DNA of 64,000 nt, taken from assembly GCF_047123815.1 (NCBI RefSeq), contig NZ_CP138920.1, positions 3,100,001 through 3,164,000 on the forward strand, written 5' to 3'. The DNA is from Maricaulis sp017643475. Its GTDB lineage: Bacteria > Pseudomonadota > Alphaproteobacteria > Caulobacterales > Maricaulaceae. Of this stretch, positions 18,469 through 26,868 are shown piece by piece. The translations under genes were made by a program, and so were the position numbers. Each line of letters starts with the position of its first letter. The stretch's first letter is position 1. The notes below the pieces were generated by a model that saw only the letters and a list, made by a program, of their open reading frames with translations, had not been told where the DNA came from and ran no database searches.

Positions 18469-18834
18469 ATGGTGCTTTCCCCGAGAAACGTCGCCTTTAT
18501 TTTGCCAGCGAAGAAAATCACAAGCCAAGATGATGCAGAGTTTGTCGATTCAATTTTGGATCGGGCGGACAACATGATTCTGAACTTCGAAGAGGAAATT
18601 TTCAGTTCGATTCGCATGCTTGTGGGTGATGCGACTGTGATTTATGGCGTTTATTGGGTTACCTATGAGGAGGATTGGGTCGAAGGGAAAGACAACCTCA
18701 TCGGTTTCGCCAGAGTTGTTGAGCAGGCGATTGAGCGCAATCCAGAGTTCGAACATCTGGATATCTTGAAGAAGATCGTGTCGTTGGCCAAGGAGGCAGC
18801 CGAACGCGACCTTCCCTTGATTATCGAGAGCTAA
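18469..18834 (+). CDS. Orphan protein, possible immunity-type gene
   Basis: A 121-residue soluble, strongly acidic protein with no signal peptide or membrane segment. I recognise no family. Codon use is AT-richer than all neighbours (for example TTTGTCGATTCAATTTTGG), a sign of transfer. It is flanked by two copies of a degenerate repeat and followed, in the same frame after its stop, by what reads like a scrap of a large toxin/adhesin gene. Small, acidic, AT-rich genes in that setting are often orphan immunity genes of polymorphic toxins; this is a context guess only. The ribosome site is poor (GGA 8 bp upstream), so it may be weakly expressed or decayed. Confidence 0.6.
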   Translation: MVLSPRNVAFILPAKKITSQDDAEFVDSILDRADNMILNFEEEIFSSIRMLVGDATVIYGVYWVTYEEDWVEGKDNLIGFARVVEQAIERNPEFEHLDILKKIVSLAKEAAERDLPLIIES

Positions 18835-18849
18835 AGTACAGGGGCACAC

Positions 18850-18985
18850 CACTTTTCACAGGGTTTTAGTCTCGCGACCGGTATCCAGGACAGCTTCTCC
18901 TGGACCAGCGTGGCTGCGGCGGGCGTTGGCGGCGCGGTGGGCCATCATGTCGGTGGGTGGGCGGACAACCGGTTTGGCGCGAAAA
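18850..18985 (+). pseudogene. Fragment resembling part of a large polymorphic toxin/adhesin gene
   Basis: The frame reads GFSLATGIQDSFSWTSVAAA then GVGGAVGHHVGGWADNRFGA. Gly/Ala-rich 'GIQDxFSWxxVAAAGVGGAVG' segments of this kind occur in the pre-toxin region of very large secreted Rhs/haemagglutinin-like proteins, as far as I remember. There is no start codon or domain boundary, and it ends in REP-like DNA. It is in frame with, and just behind, the stop of the orphan gene. Remnant status is likely; the family call is tentative. Confidence 0.4.
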
Positions 18986-19005
18986 AAAACCGGGATACGT
19001 ACCGG

Positions 19006-19110
19006 AAAAAACGGGGACACGTACCGATTATTCCTCCGCGTTGAGCTGGGGCCGCCCAATAGGCAAGGCCACCCATCAATTAGTGCCAGCCCGCAAAGGT
19101 CTGCAGCCTA
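19006..19110 (-). repeat. Repeat copy B, paired with the copy at 18186
   Basis: Diverged second copy in the same orientation as copy A. On the minus strand it ends ...PIGRPQLNAEE-stop and is followed by GTGTCCCCGTTTTT, with an in-frame stop 15 codons upstream, so it is not a working gene. Directly 5' on the + strand sits a related 22-bp unit (18984-19005). Confidence 0.5.
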
Positions 19111-19138
19111 ACAAGAACCGGCCATGCTGACCCCTAGG

Positions 19139-19156
19139 TCCTGACTTTCGTCAGGA
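19139..19156 (-). terminator. Small hairpin downstream of the HIT gene
   Basis: TCCTGAC-TTTC-GTCAGGA gives, on the minus strand, a 7-bp stem with a GAAA tetraloop 24 bp after the HIT stop codon. There is no U-run, so terminator function is uncertain. Confidence 0.35.
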
Positions 19157-19179
19157 TGAGGCGGCTTGATACCTTCTCC

Positions 19180-19617
19180 CTAAGGCATCTCGATCGCCGC
19201 AGCGATTTTCTCCGCCTGGACCTGCAGCTCCGCCATATCCGCCTGGCCACCGCCATGCGCGCCCAGGGCTTCGCCTTCCTTGCGCGGGATGATGTGGAAA
19301 TGGACGTGGAACACGGTCTGACCAGCCGGGGCGCCGGAGAACTGGGTCATCACGATGCCGTCGGGATTGAGCGCCTTTTTAACCGCCTGGGCGATGCGCT
19401 TGACGCGCAGCATGGCGCCCTGGAGTGCGCCGTCGGTCAGTTCCAGCAGATTGCGCGCCGGTTCGCGCGGCACGACCAGGACATGGCCGGGCGCTTGCGG
19501 GAAAATATCCATGAAGGCGAGCACCTGTTCGTCCTCATAGACTTTCACACAGGGCATCTCGCCGCGCAGGATCTTGGCGAAGATATTCTCCGGATCATAC
19601 TGGCCGTCGATGCTCAT
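19180..19617 (-). CDS. HIT (histidine triad) family protein
   Basis: Histidine-triad nucleotide-binding hydrolase of the Hint/HinT branch, 145 residues, cytosolic. It begins IFAKILRGEMPCVKVYEDE, carries the core GHVLVVPREPARNL, and has the triad HVHFHIIPR (His-x-His-x-His). Such proteins cleave nucleoside phosphoramidates or adenylates; the physiological substrate is unknown. ATG 19617 is preceded by GGAGA at proper spacing. The first 23 bp overlap the end of the upstream acyltransferase gene, suggesting translational coupling. Confidence 0.93.
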   Translation of the reverse strand: MSIDGQYDPENIFAKILRGEMPCVKVYEDEQVLAFMDIFPQAPGHVLVVPREPARNLLELTDGALQGAMLRVKRIAQAVKKALNPDGIVMTQFSGAPAGQTVFHVHFHIIPRKEGEALGAHGGGQADMAELQVQAEKIAAAIEMP

Positions 19618-20803
19618 TGTGCGTCTCCTGTTTGGGTTCTCCGGCCTTAAACGGACTCTCCTGGCGCTGCAATTCGATATCGTGCAGCACGGCCGGGCGT
19701 TCCTGGTCCAGGAAATCTGACACAGCGCCGCGAAAGCCTTCATCTGCAATGTAATGCGCCGAATAGACGGGCGAGGGCAGATAGCCACGCGCCAGCTTGT
19801 GTTCGCCCTGGGCTCCCGCCTCGACGCGGTCCAGTTTCAGTGCGATCGCGGCATCGATGGCCTGGTGATAACAGAGCTCGAAATGCAGATAGGGGTGATC
19901 CGCCAGGCGCCCCCAATAGCGGCCATAGAGAGCGTTGGAGCCGATCAGGTTCAGTGCCGAGGCGATGTAGCGCCCGTCATGTTTGGCCATGACCAGCAGG
20001 ACCTTGTCGCGCATGCGTTGGTGCAGCAGATCGAAAAAGGCCCGGTTGAGATAGGGATAGCCCCATTTGCGCGACCCGGTTTCCTGGTAACAGGCGAAAA
20101 ACACATCCCAGTGTTCCGGGCGCAGATCATCACCGGTGAGTTGTTCGATCTCCAGCCCGGTCTGCGCGGCTTCGCGTTCCTTGCGCAAGGCCTTGCGCTT
20201 GCGGGAAGAGAGCGCGTCCAGGAAGTCGGCGTAACTGGCATAGTCCTGATTGTGCCAGATGTATTGCCGGTCCACGCGCTGTAACAGGCCCATGGCCGCC
20301 ATTTCCTGCCAGCTTTTCTCGTCCGGGAAAGTGATATGCCAGCTGGCGATATTCCACTGGGATGCTGCCTGGACCGCGGCGGAGGCGAGTGTGCGGCGGG
20401 TAGCCTCGTCGGCAGCCAGAAGGCGCCGTCCTGTCACCGGGGTAAAGGGAACCGCCGTCTGCATTTTGGGGTAATACTGCCCGCCAGCACGTTCCCAGGC
20501 ATCGGCCCAGGCGTGGTCGAAGACATATTCGCCCTGGCTGTGCGCCTTGAGATAGAGCGGCAGGACACCGATCAGTTCGCCCGCGGCATTTTCCAGCGCC
20601 AGGTGACGTGGATACCAGCCGGCCTCCGGCGAGACACTGCCGCTTTCCTCCAGGGCCTGCAGGAAATCCCAGCTCAGGAAAGGATCGAATTCCTGCCCCG
20701 CCGGATTTGCCAGCCGGTCCCACGCCTCGCGAGGGATCTCGGAGAGCGCGCCATGCGAGCGCACGGTCAGGCCATCAGGCGTGTCCGGTTCTGCAGGGTC
20801 CAT
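19595..20803 (-). CDS. GNAT-like acyltransferase of the DUF482/COG3146 family
   Basis: A 402-residue cytosolic protein resembling COG3146 (DUF482), a branch of the GNAT / FemAB-like fold predicted to transfer an acyl or aminoacyl group. Recognisable parts: FDPFLSWDFLQALEESGSV near residue 40, YVFDHAWADAWERAGGQYYP near 95-110, and the C-terminal FELCYHQAIDAAIALKLDRV followed by VEAGAQGEHKLARGYLP. Substrate is unknown. It lies 11 bp after the M48 protease gene and overlaps the HIT gene by 23 bp, so the three probably form one transcript. Confidence 0.85.
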   Translation of the reverse strand: MDPAEPDTPDGLTVRSHGALSEIPREAWDRLANPAGQEFDPFLSWDFLQALEESGSVSPEAGWYPRHLALENAAGELIGVLPLYLKAHSQGEYVFDHAWADAWERAGGQYYPKMQTAVPFTPVTGRRLLAADEATRRTLASAAVQAASQWNIASWHITFPDEKSWQEMAAMGLLQRVDRQYIWHNQDYASYADFLDALSSRKRKALRKEREAAQTGLEIEQLTGDDLRPEHWDVFFACYQETGSRKWGYPYLNRAFFDLLHQRMRDKVLLVMAKHDGRYIASALNLIGSNALYGRYWGRLADHPYLHFELCYHQAIDAAIALKLDRVEAGAQGEHKLARGYLPSPVYSAHYIADEGFRGAVSDFLDQERPAVLHDIELQRQESPFKAGEPKQETHNEHRRPV

Positions 20804-20814
20804 CTGCTGCTTGC

Positions 20815-22170
20815 CTAGTTTCTGCGGCGCTGGCGGCGGATTTCCTCGCGGGTCGGTATGGAGACCGCCTCGATCTCGGTGGCGCGGAACCAGGCGGGTG
20901 TGCCTTGTTCCAGATTTGCCCGGGCACGCATTGCGAACTGGCGGGCGCGGCCGGAATTGCCAACCGCAAAGGCCTGTTCGGCGACAGCCAGCTGGGCCAG
21001 CGCGGTTTCTCCGCTGCGTTCATGCACGATGGAAAGCTGATACCAGGCAAAGGCATTGTCCGGCTCGATATCCAGTGCGATGCGCAGGTTTCGGCGGGCG
21101 TCCTCCAGCAATTGCGGGTCTTCCGTGGCGATCTGAGAGATGGCGAGATTTACGCGCAGCAAGGGCGCGGTCGGCAACAGCTCTACCGAGCGGGCGTGAT
21201 ACTGGATGCTTTCCTCGGCGCGACCGCTTTCGAACAGCATCTGGCCGTAAAGTTCATGGAAATAGGGGTTTTCCGGCTCTTCTGCGATCAGGCTCTCGAT
21301 CTCTTCGCGCGCTTCGTCCAGGCGGGCGTCATGGTAATAGGCCACAGCACGGGCATAACGCGCCGGCAGGGACTGGTCGGTTTCCGGATAGCGATAGAAA
21401 ACAAATTCCGGCTCGACCAGGAAGCCATAGATCTTGGCCTGGATGCGGCGCAGATCGGCGATGTCCTCGGGGGAATCCTGAACCGTGAAAAATTCGGACT
21501 GTTCCACATTCTCGCGCAGCGCGTCGATACGGTGGCTGGACAGCGGGTGGGACCGGAAATAGGGGAAGCGGCGCGCGTTCGACATCACTTCCTGGTAGCG
21601 AAAGCGGTCAAAGAATTCGACGAGGCCCTGGCCGGACTGGCCGGTCTCCTCCAGATAGCCGAGAGCAGCCTGATCAGCCGAAGCTTCCTGGCCGCGGCTG
21701 TAAGTGAGGAAGGACAGCGCGCCGAATTGCTGGCTTGAAGCCATCAGCGTGGCACCGGCACCGCCTTCGCCAGCGAGTGCAGCGAGCAAGCCCAGTCCCA
21801 TTGACACATAAACCGGTACTGCAGCAGCCTGCATGGCATCGCCGGACCGTGCCAGATGGGCGCCGGCGATATGGCCGGTCTCGTGAGCGATGACGCCCTT
21901 GAGCTGGTTGGGTGTGCCTGCTTCGACGATGATGCCGGTATGCAGGAAAATATTCTGACCGCCCGTTACAAAGGCGTTCAGGGTCGGGTCCGCGACCAGA
22001 TAGAGATCAACATCTGCTGGCAGCAATCCTGCCGCAACCAGAATCGGATCGGTATATTCGCGCAGGACCTGCTCGATCTCGGTATCCCGGATCAGCGATT
22101 GACCCAAGGCTTCAACACTTGTTGCCGTGGCAAGAGTAAACGCTACGGCGATGGCTTTGAGGATTTTCAT
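20815..22170 (-). CDS. Periplasmic M48 metalloprotease with TPR domain (BepA-like)
   Basis: Zinc metalloprotease related to BepA/YfgC, which degrades or chaperones misassembled outer-membrane proteins. 451 residues. Signal peptide about 1-24; zinc motif HETGH at 96-100, third ligand Glu in RGQEASADQAAL; the C-terminal half (from about 260) is TPR-like helical repeats (ARYARAVAYYHDARLDEARE, AFAWYQLSIVHERSGETALA). ATG 22170 is preceded by GGAGG and begins the signal peptide; a 10-codon upstream extension is not needed. It is the first gene of a likely operon with the acyltransferase and HIT genes, downstream of rne. Confidence 0.92.
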   Translation of the reverse strand: MKILKAIAVAFTLATATSVEALGQSLIRDTEIEQVLREYTDPILVAAGLLPADVDLYLVADPTLNAFVTGGQNIFLHTGIIVEAGTPNQLKGVIAHETGHIAGAHLARSGDAMQAAAVPVYVSMGLGLLAALAGEGGAGATLMASSQQFGALSFLTYSRGQEASADQAALGYLEETGQSGQGLVEFFDRFRYQEVMSNARRFPYFRSHPLSSHRIDALRENVEQSEFFTVQDSPEDIADLRRIQAKIYGFLVEPEFVFYRYPETDQSLPARYARAVAYYHDARLDEAREEIESLIAEEPENPYFHELYGQMLFESGRAEESIQYHARSVELLPTAPLLRVNLAISQIATEDPQLLEDARRNLRIALDIEPDNAFAWYQLSIVHERSGETALAQLAVAEQAFAVGNSGRARQFAMRARANLEQGTPAWFRATEIEAVSIPTREEIRRQRRRN

Positions 22171-22238
22171 CCTACCTCCACTACACAGCCCCCGCAGCAA
22201 TATCTTAGCAGCGCTTCCCCAAAGCGCCAGCGTCAGGC

Positions 22239-22276
22239 GTTCACCCGGCTCTCACCATGTCGAGAGCCGGGTGAAC
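22239..22276 (-). terminator. 15-bp perfect hairpin after rne
   Basis: GTTCACCCGGCTCTC (22239-22253) and GAGAGCCGGGTGAAC (22262-22276) pair perfectly around an 8-nt loop, 10 bp beyond the rne stop. There is no U-tract on the minus strand, so it may be a 3'-end stabiliser rather than a simple terminator. Confidence 0.6.
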
Positions 22277-22285
22277 AGGATCTGA

Positions 22286-25072
22286 TCAGTTGCCGAACAG
22301 ACCGGTGCGGTTCCACCAGCCCTTGCGCTTGGGCTTGTCCGACTTGTCGTCTGCCGCCTCGGCAGGGGTTTCAACAGCCGGCTCTGCTGCAGCAACAGGT
22401 TCGGCTGCGACGGGCTCCGGCTCTGCGGCTTTGGGAGCGTCCTCAGCGGCGGGCGCGTCAGCAGCCTTCTTTCTGGTACGGCGGCGCTTGGGCTTTTCCG
22501 TCGCTTCCGGTTCAGCTTTTTCTTCAGCCTTTTCCGCAGCGGGCTCAGCCGTTTTGGCGTCTTCCGCAGTTTCAGCTTCCGGTTCTGCCTTCTTGCGGCG
22601 CGTGCGACGCTTTGGTTTCGGCTTTTCTCCCTCGGCCTTGGCATCTGCTTCGGGCTCGGCTGGCGTTTCAGCCTTGTCCTCGCTTGCCGCAGATTCTACG
22701 CCGGCGTCAGCCTTCTTGCGGCGCGGGCGACGTGTACGCTTGGGCTTTTCTACCTTAGCGTCCTCGGCGGCGGTCTCCGTGTCTTCAGCGGAGGCTTCGG
22801 CCGGTTCAGCAGCCGCCTCATCAGTTGCGGCTTCGCTCTCGACCTCCGCATCTGCCTTCTTGCGACGCGGGCGGCGCTTGCGTTTGGGCTTCTCGTCCTC
22901 GGCCGCCCGCGCTTCAGCTTCAGCTTCAGTGTCGGTTTCGGCTTCAGCGGTGGGTGCTTCGGCTTCGGCTACAGCTTCGCCGTTCTCGGATGGCTCGGCC
23001 CCCTCGTTGGTCTCGCCATCGGTTTCCGCACTGGCGTTCTCGCCCCGGCGACGACCTCGGCCACCGCGACGACCACGACGGCGGCGGCGTTTCGGCTTGT
23101 CCTCGTCATCATCATCGGTATCCGCCTCGGCGTCGGACGATGTATCCTCGTTCTCATCAGAGCTTGTTTCAGCAGACGCGTTGTCTTCGCCCTTGCCACC
23201 ACGGCGACGACGGCGACGCCGGCGGCGGCGACCGCCACCTTCACGCTCTTCCTCTTCCTGGACTTCCGGCTCGTCAGCCTCGATCTCGTCGATTGATTCG
23301 ACAGAGAGCGGGGCCAGTTCGATCTTCAGCTCCTGACCCGGCTCACGCGTGTCCAGGAGTTCGATGTTGAACGTAGGTGCAATGAGCTGATCATTGGCCG
23401 CTACCATGATGCGCATCTCGAAGCGTTCCTCGATCGAGAGCAGGTGGTCACGCTTTTCGTTGAGCAGATACAGCGCGACAGATGTCGGGACGGTGATCCG
23501 GATTGCTTTCGCGCGACCGCGAGTGCCTTCCTGTTCCAGACCGCGCAGCGCGACCAGGGCACTGGACTCCGCAGACCTCAGCAGGCCGGTTCCGCTACAA
23601 TGCGGACATTCCGTCGTCGAGCCCTCGATCAGGCTGGTGCGGCGCCGCTGGCGGGAGATCTCCATCAGGCCGAACTGTGAGATACGGCCCATCTGCAATC
23701 GCGCACGATCGCGTTTGAGCACGTCCTTCATGCGCTTTTCGACGGCACGATTATTCTTCGATTCATCCATGTCGATGAAGTCGATGACGATCAGGCCCGC
23801 CAGGTCACGCAGGCGCATCTGGCGCGCGGCTTCGGTTGCCGCTTCCAGATTGGTCTTCAGGGCAGTTGCCTCGATATTGCGCTCACGCGTGGCGCGTCCC
23901 GAGTTGACGTCGATCGAGACCAGCGCCTCGGTCGGGTTGATGACCAGATAGCCGCCGGATTTGAGAGGTGCGATCGGCGAGTAGATGGCCTCGAGCTGAT
24001 TCTCGACCTGATGGCGCAGGAAGAGCGGAACCGGCTCCTTGTAATGCTGGACCTTCTTGGCATGACTCGGCATGAGCATGCGCATGAAGCCCTTGGCTTC
24101 CTTGTAGGCCGCTTCGCCTTCGACCAGGACGGAATCGATTTCCTTGTCGTAGAGATCGCGAATGGCGCGTTTGACCAGATTGCCTTCTTCGTAAATCAGG
24201 GAAGGGGCCACAGCCTTGAGCGTCGCCTCACGGATATTACTCCACAGGCGCATCAGATAGTCGGCGTCGCGGCGAATCTCGACCTTGGTCCGCTTGGCGC
24301 CTGCCGTACGGATGATCAGGCCGACACCTTTCGGCAGATCCAGCTCGCCGACGACAGATTTCAGACGCTTGCGGTCAGCTGCATTGGAGATCTTGCGGGA
24401 AATGCCGCCACCACGCGGGGTGTTTGGCATCAGCACACAATAACGACCGGCCAGGGAAAGGTAGGTGGTCAGGGCCGCGCCCTTGTTGCCACGTTCTTCC
24501 TTGGCGACCTGGACCAGCAGCACCTGGCGGCGTTTGATGACCTCCTGGATCTTGTAGCGACGATAGAGTTGGCGGCGCATGCGCGCAGCCTTCTGCTCGT
24601 CGATATCGTCCTCGACGTCATCGCTGTCGGTCTCGATCGTCTCTGCAGACGTGTCGTCACCGTCTTCGTTCGCGTCATCGCCGTCACTGGCGTTTTCGTT
24701 GGACTTGTCCGCGTCGGATGCGTCCTCGGCCTGGGCCTCGGGCGTTTCGCTGGCGTCCTCCTCCTCGTCATCCTCATCGGCGACGACAGAGGCTTCTTCC
24801 TCGGCCAGGGCGAGGCGATCCTCGTAGGGGATCTGGTAGTAATCCGGATGGATCTCGTTGAAGGCGAGGAAACCGTGACGGTTTCCGCCGTATTCGACGA
24901 AGGCGGCCTGCAGCGAGGGTTCTACTCGCGTGACCTTGGCCAGATAGATGTTGCCGCGTATCGGCCGCTTCGCAGCGGCTTCGAAATCAAATTCCTCGAC
25001 TTTGGGTCCATCGACTACGACGACGCGGGTCTCCTCGGGATGACCTGCATCGATCAGCATTTTCTTTGACAT
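22286..25072 (-). CDS. rne: Ribonuclease E, scaffold of the RNA degradosome
   Basis: Endoribonuclease E/G family, 928 residues. Residues about 35-90 and 165-215 form the S1 domain, interrupted by a very acidic insertion (about 90-165) as in other alphaproteobacteria. The catalytic region shows IDVNSG and IVIDFIDMDE, which carry the two metal-binding aspartates, and the Zn-link is CPHCSGTG. The C-terminal ~330 residues are disordered, alternating acidic stretches with repeated PKRxRRPRRKKA blocks that should bind RNA. The end, KGWWNRTGLFGN, resembles the GWW motif that binds PNPase in Caulobacter. ATG 25072 has CAGGAGA 8 bp upstream. Confidence 0.97.
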   Translation of the reverse strand: MSKKMLIDAGHPEETRVVVVDGPKVEEFDFEAAAKRPIRGNIYLAKVTRVEPSLQAAFVEYGGNRHGFLAFNEIHPDYYQIPYEDRLALAEEEASVVADEDDEEEDASETPEAQAEDASDADKSNENASDGDDANEDGDDTSAETIETDSDDVEDDIDEQKAARMRRQLYRRYKIQEVIKRRQVLLVQVAKEERGNKGAALTTYLSLAGRYCVLMPNTPRGGGISRKISNAADRKRLKSVVGELDLPKGVGLIIRTAGAKRTKVEIRRDADYLMRLWSNIREATLKAVAPSLIYEEGNLVKRAIRDLYDKEIDSVLVEGEAAYKEAKGFMRMLMPSHAKKVQHYKEPVPLFLRHQVENQLEAIYSPIAPLKSGGYLVINPTEALVSIDVNSGRATRERNIEATALKTNLEAATEAARQMRLRDLAGLIVIDFIDMDESKNNRAVEKRMKDVLKRDRARLQMGRISQFGLMEISRQRRRTSLIEGSTTECPHCSGTGLLRSAESSALVALRGLEQEGTRGRAKAIRITVPTSVALYLLNEKRDHLLSIEERFEMRIMVAANDQLIAPTFNIELLDTREPGQELKIELAPLSVESIDEIEADEPEVQEEEEREGGGRRRRRRRRRRGGKGEDNASAETSSDENEDTSSDAEADTDDDDEDKPKRRRRRGRRGGRGRRRGENASAETDGETNEGAEPSENGEAVAEAEAPTAEAETDTEAEAEARAAEDEKPKRKRRPRRKKADAEVESEAATDEAAAEPAEASAEDTETAAEDAKVEKPKRTRRPRRKKADAGVESAASEDKAETPAEPEADAKAEGEKPKPKRRTRRKKAEPEAETAEDAKTAEPAAEKAEEKAEPEATEKPKRRRTRKKAADAPAAEDAPKAAEPEPVAAEPVAAAEPAVETPAEAADDKSDKPKRKGWWNRTGLFGN

Positions 25073-25561
25073 TAAGGGATTCTCCTGCGCGCACATACAG
25101 TCCGGCCCGGCCGCTTTCGGCGGCAACAGGAGACAGTTGTGGCGGGGTGCTGGAAAGCGAGTCTCGGCCTGTCGAGATTTGGAAATGATGCAGGCGTTGC
25201 TCGCGCATCTTCGCGTTTCCTTTGGCAGACCCGATGCGGCGGACGCCGGCTGGCCTGCGGTGGTCGGGGCCGCATCTCCGATATGGACATGCGACAGTGT
25301 TCAGCGGGTCGGCGCTCGCTTCGGCAGGCCCGAAAACAGGGCGCCGGAGGAGGCCTCATCGCGCCGGGCGAACTTCGGGTTGAATGCTTCCGGTCGCCGC
25401 AGCGGGCTCAAGATGCAACATTCGCGACGGGAATGGAAGCCTTTCACGCGGTAGGAAAAACTTGGGATGTTGAGTATTTTCATCAACCAAACGTCAAGTT
25501 CCATCGTTTAGGGTCCAATTAAAGCCGTGGACAGAATCACGGCGTATGCGATGGTGTGTGT
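25073..25561. other. 489-bp region between rne and the amidase gene: rne leader and divergent promoters
   Basis: No convincing gene is seen; + strand frames of 105-127 codons here lack ribosome sites and family features. The rne-proximal 60 bp can fold (see next entry). RNase E genes usually have long autoregulated leaders, which would fit the unusual size of this gap. Confidence 0.6.
25081..25133 (-). promoter_or_regulatory. Possible Shine-Dalgarno-sequestering fold in the rne leader
   Basis: On the minus strand the rne ribosome site CAGGAGA (25081-25087) is exactly complementary to TCTCCTG 39 nt upstream (25127-25133). Between them GCCGC-CGAAA-GCGGC (25110-25124) makes a second hairpin. 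Pairing would mask the ribosome site. Complementarity is seen; regulation is inferred from RNase E autoregulation known in other bacteria. Confidence 0.45.
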
Positions 25562-26776
25562 ATGCGTTTACTGGCGATTTTGGCGGCGTTTGCGACCAGC
25601 TTGGTCTCGGGTGCTGCAGCTCTGGCAGAACAGGAAGTCCGTGCGGTTCGTTTCGGTGGAGACGAGTCGCGTACGCGCGTGGTTGTTGAAACCTCGCAGC
25701 CGGGGGAGTTCCGCGCATATACGCTGGATGGTGTGTCCACGCGTCTCGTTGTCGACCTTCCGGTCTCGTCCTGGCAGGTGCCGGGGCTTGAGGCAGGTGA
25801 GGGCGTTGGAACCGGTCTTGTGGACGGTTTCCGCTTCTTCAACAATTCCGCCTCGTCATCACGCATCGTCTTCGAGCTTGACCATCCCGCGATGATCGAC
25901 AGCCAGTTTTCGCTCGAACCTGCGCCAAGCAGCAATAATTATCGCATTGTCGTTGATCTCGCCCGGACCAGTGAACAGGCCTTTCGTGATTCTTCCGGGG
26001 TTCAGACGGTGGCCAGCACGATTGATACGCTGATCGCCGAGCGGGTCGAGGCTGCCTATGTTCCGCCAGCCCGTGACCGTCGTGTTATTGTCGTCGATGC
26101 CGGTCATGGAGGGCACGACCCGGGCGCGTCTGGTCGTGGCGGCACGCATGAGCGTGACGTGACCCTGGCCGCTGCGCGCGAGTTGCGCCGCCAGCTCGAG
26201 GCCACCGGACGATATGAAGTCTATTTGACGCGAGACACTGATGTCTTTCTGTCCCTGCAACAGCGGGTCCAGGTGGCTGCCGATGTGCGTGCCGACCTTT
26301 TCCTGTCCATTCACGCGGACTCTGTACCAACCAATCGCAATGCACGCGGTGCCGCGGTTTATACGTTGAATGACCGGGCTGAAAACCGGGCCAGGAACCG
26401 GGCGCTCCAGAGCGCGGATCATTCTGAAGAAGCCGATGTGAACAACATCCTCGTCTCGTTGGAACTGCGCGAGAAGCGCAACCAGTCCTCTGCCTTTGCC
26501 GAGGTTCTGCTGGAGCATCTCGGTGATTCCGGCCCGTTGCTGAACAACCCGCACCGTCAGGAGAATTTCTACGTTCTTCTCGACAGCCGGGTGCCTGCCG
26601 TGCTGTTGGAAATGGGTTTCCTGTCGAACTCCACTGACGAGCGCAATCTCAATTCTGCCTCCCACCGCCGCCGCCAGATGGAGGCTGTGACCAGAGGTAT
26701 CGACGACTATTTCGCCACTCGTGGTGACATGGGCGAATACCCCGAGGCTGCAAACACCCCTATCCGGGCACGCTAG
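25562..26776 (+). CDS. amiC: N-acetylmuramoyl-L-alanine amidase with AMIN domain (AmiC-like)
   Basis: Periplasmic zinc amidase that removes stem peptides from glycan strands during daughter-cell separation, about 404 residues. Signal peptide 1-22; AMIN domain about 25-135 (RTRVVVETSQPGEFRAYTLD), which targets the septum; Amidase_3 catalytic domain from about 172, with zinc ligands His182 in DAGHGGHDPG, the Glu of THERDV and the His of SIHAD, and the catalytic Glu in LLEMGFLSN. ATG 25562 starts the signal peptide; GTG 25556 is two codons upstream. It lies before PBP1a as in many alphaproteobacteria. Confidence 0.94.
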   Translation: MRLLAILAAFATSLVSGAAALAEQEVRAVRFGGDESRTRVVVETSQPGEFRAYTLDGVSTRLVVDLPVSSWQVPGLEAGEGVGTGLVDGFRFFNNSASSSRIVFELDHPAMIDSQFSLEPAPSSNNYRIVVDLARTSEQAFRDSSGVQTVASTIDTLIAERVEAAYVPPARDRRVIVVDAGHGGHDPGASGRGGTHERDVTLAAARELRRQLEATGRYEVYLTRDTDVFLSLQQRVQVAADVRADLFLSIHADSVPTNRNARGAAVYTLNDRAENRARNRALQSADHSEEADVNNILVSLELREKRNQSSAFAEVLLEHLGDSGPLLNNPHRQENFYVLLDSRVPAVLLEMGFLSNSTDERNLNSASHRRRQMEAVTRGIDDYFATRGDMGEYPEAANTPIRAR

Positions 26777-26868
26777 AACGCTTCCATCCGGGGGCTGTAC
26801 CCGTCATAATAAGGCCCTGATGTCGTGATCTGACGTGACACCGGGGAATGTGGGGCCTTGAGAGCGTA

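Larger units (their letters stand above)
18835..19179. other. Non-coding stretch with gene scrap, REP-like units and repeat copy B
   Basis: This 345-bp gap holds the toxin/adhesin-like fragment (18850-18985) and two tandem 22-23 bp units at 18984-19028 (AAAAAACCGGGATACGTACC and a variant). It also holds repeat copy B and a small GAAA-loop hairpin at 19139-19156. No intact gene is seen. Confidence 0.6.

Noticed and set aside
22290..23336. 348-codon Ser/Ala-rich frame opposite the rne tail
   Set aside because: Pure reverse complement of the repetitive Lys/Arg/Glu-rich C-terminus of RNase E.
25139..25522. 127-codon + strand frame in the gap between rne and the amidase gene
   Set aside because: No ribosome site, no family resemblance, and it lies in the expected rne promoter/leader region.
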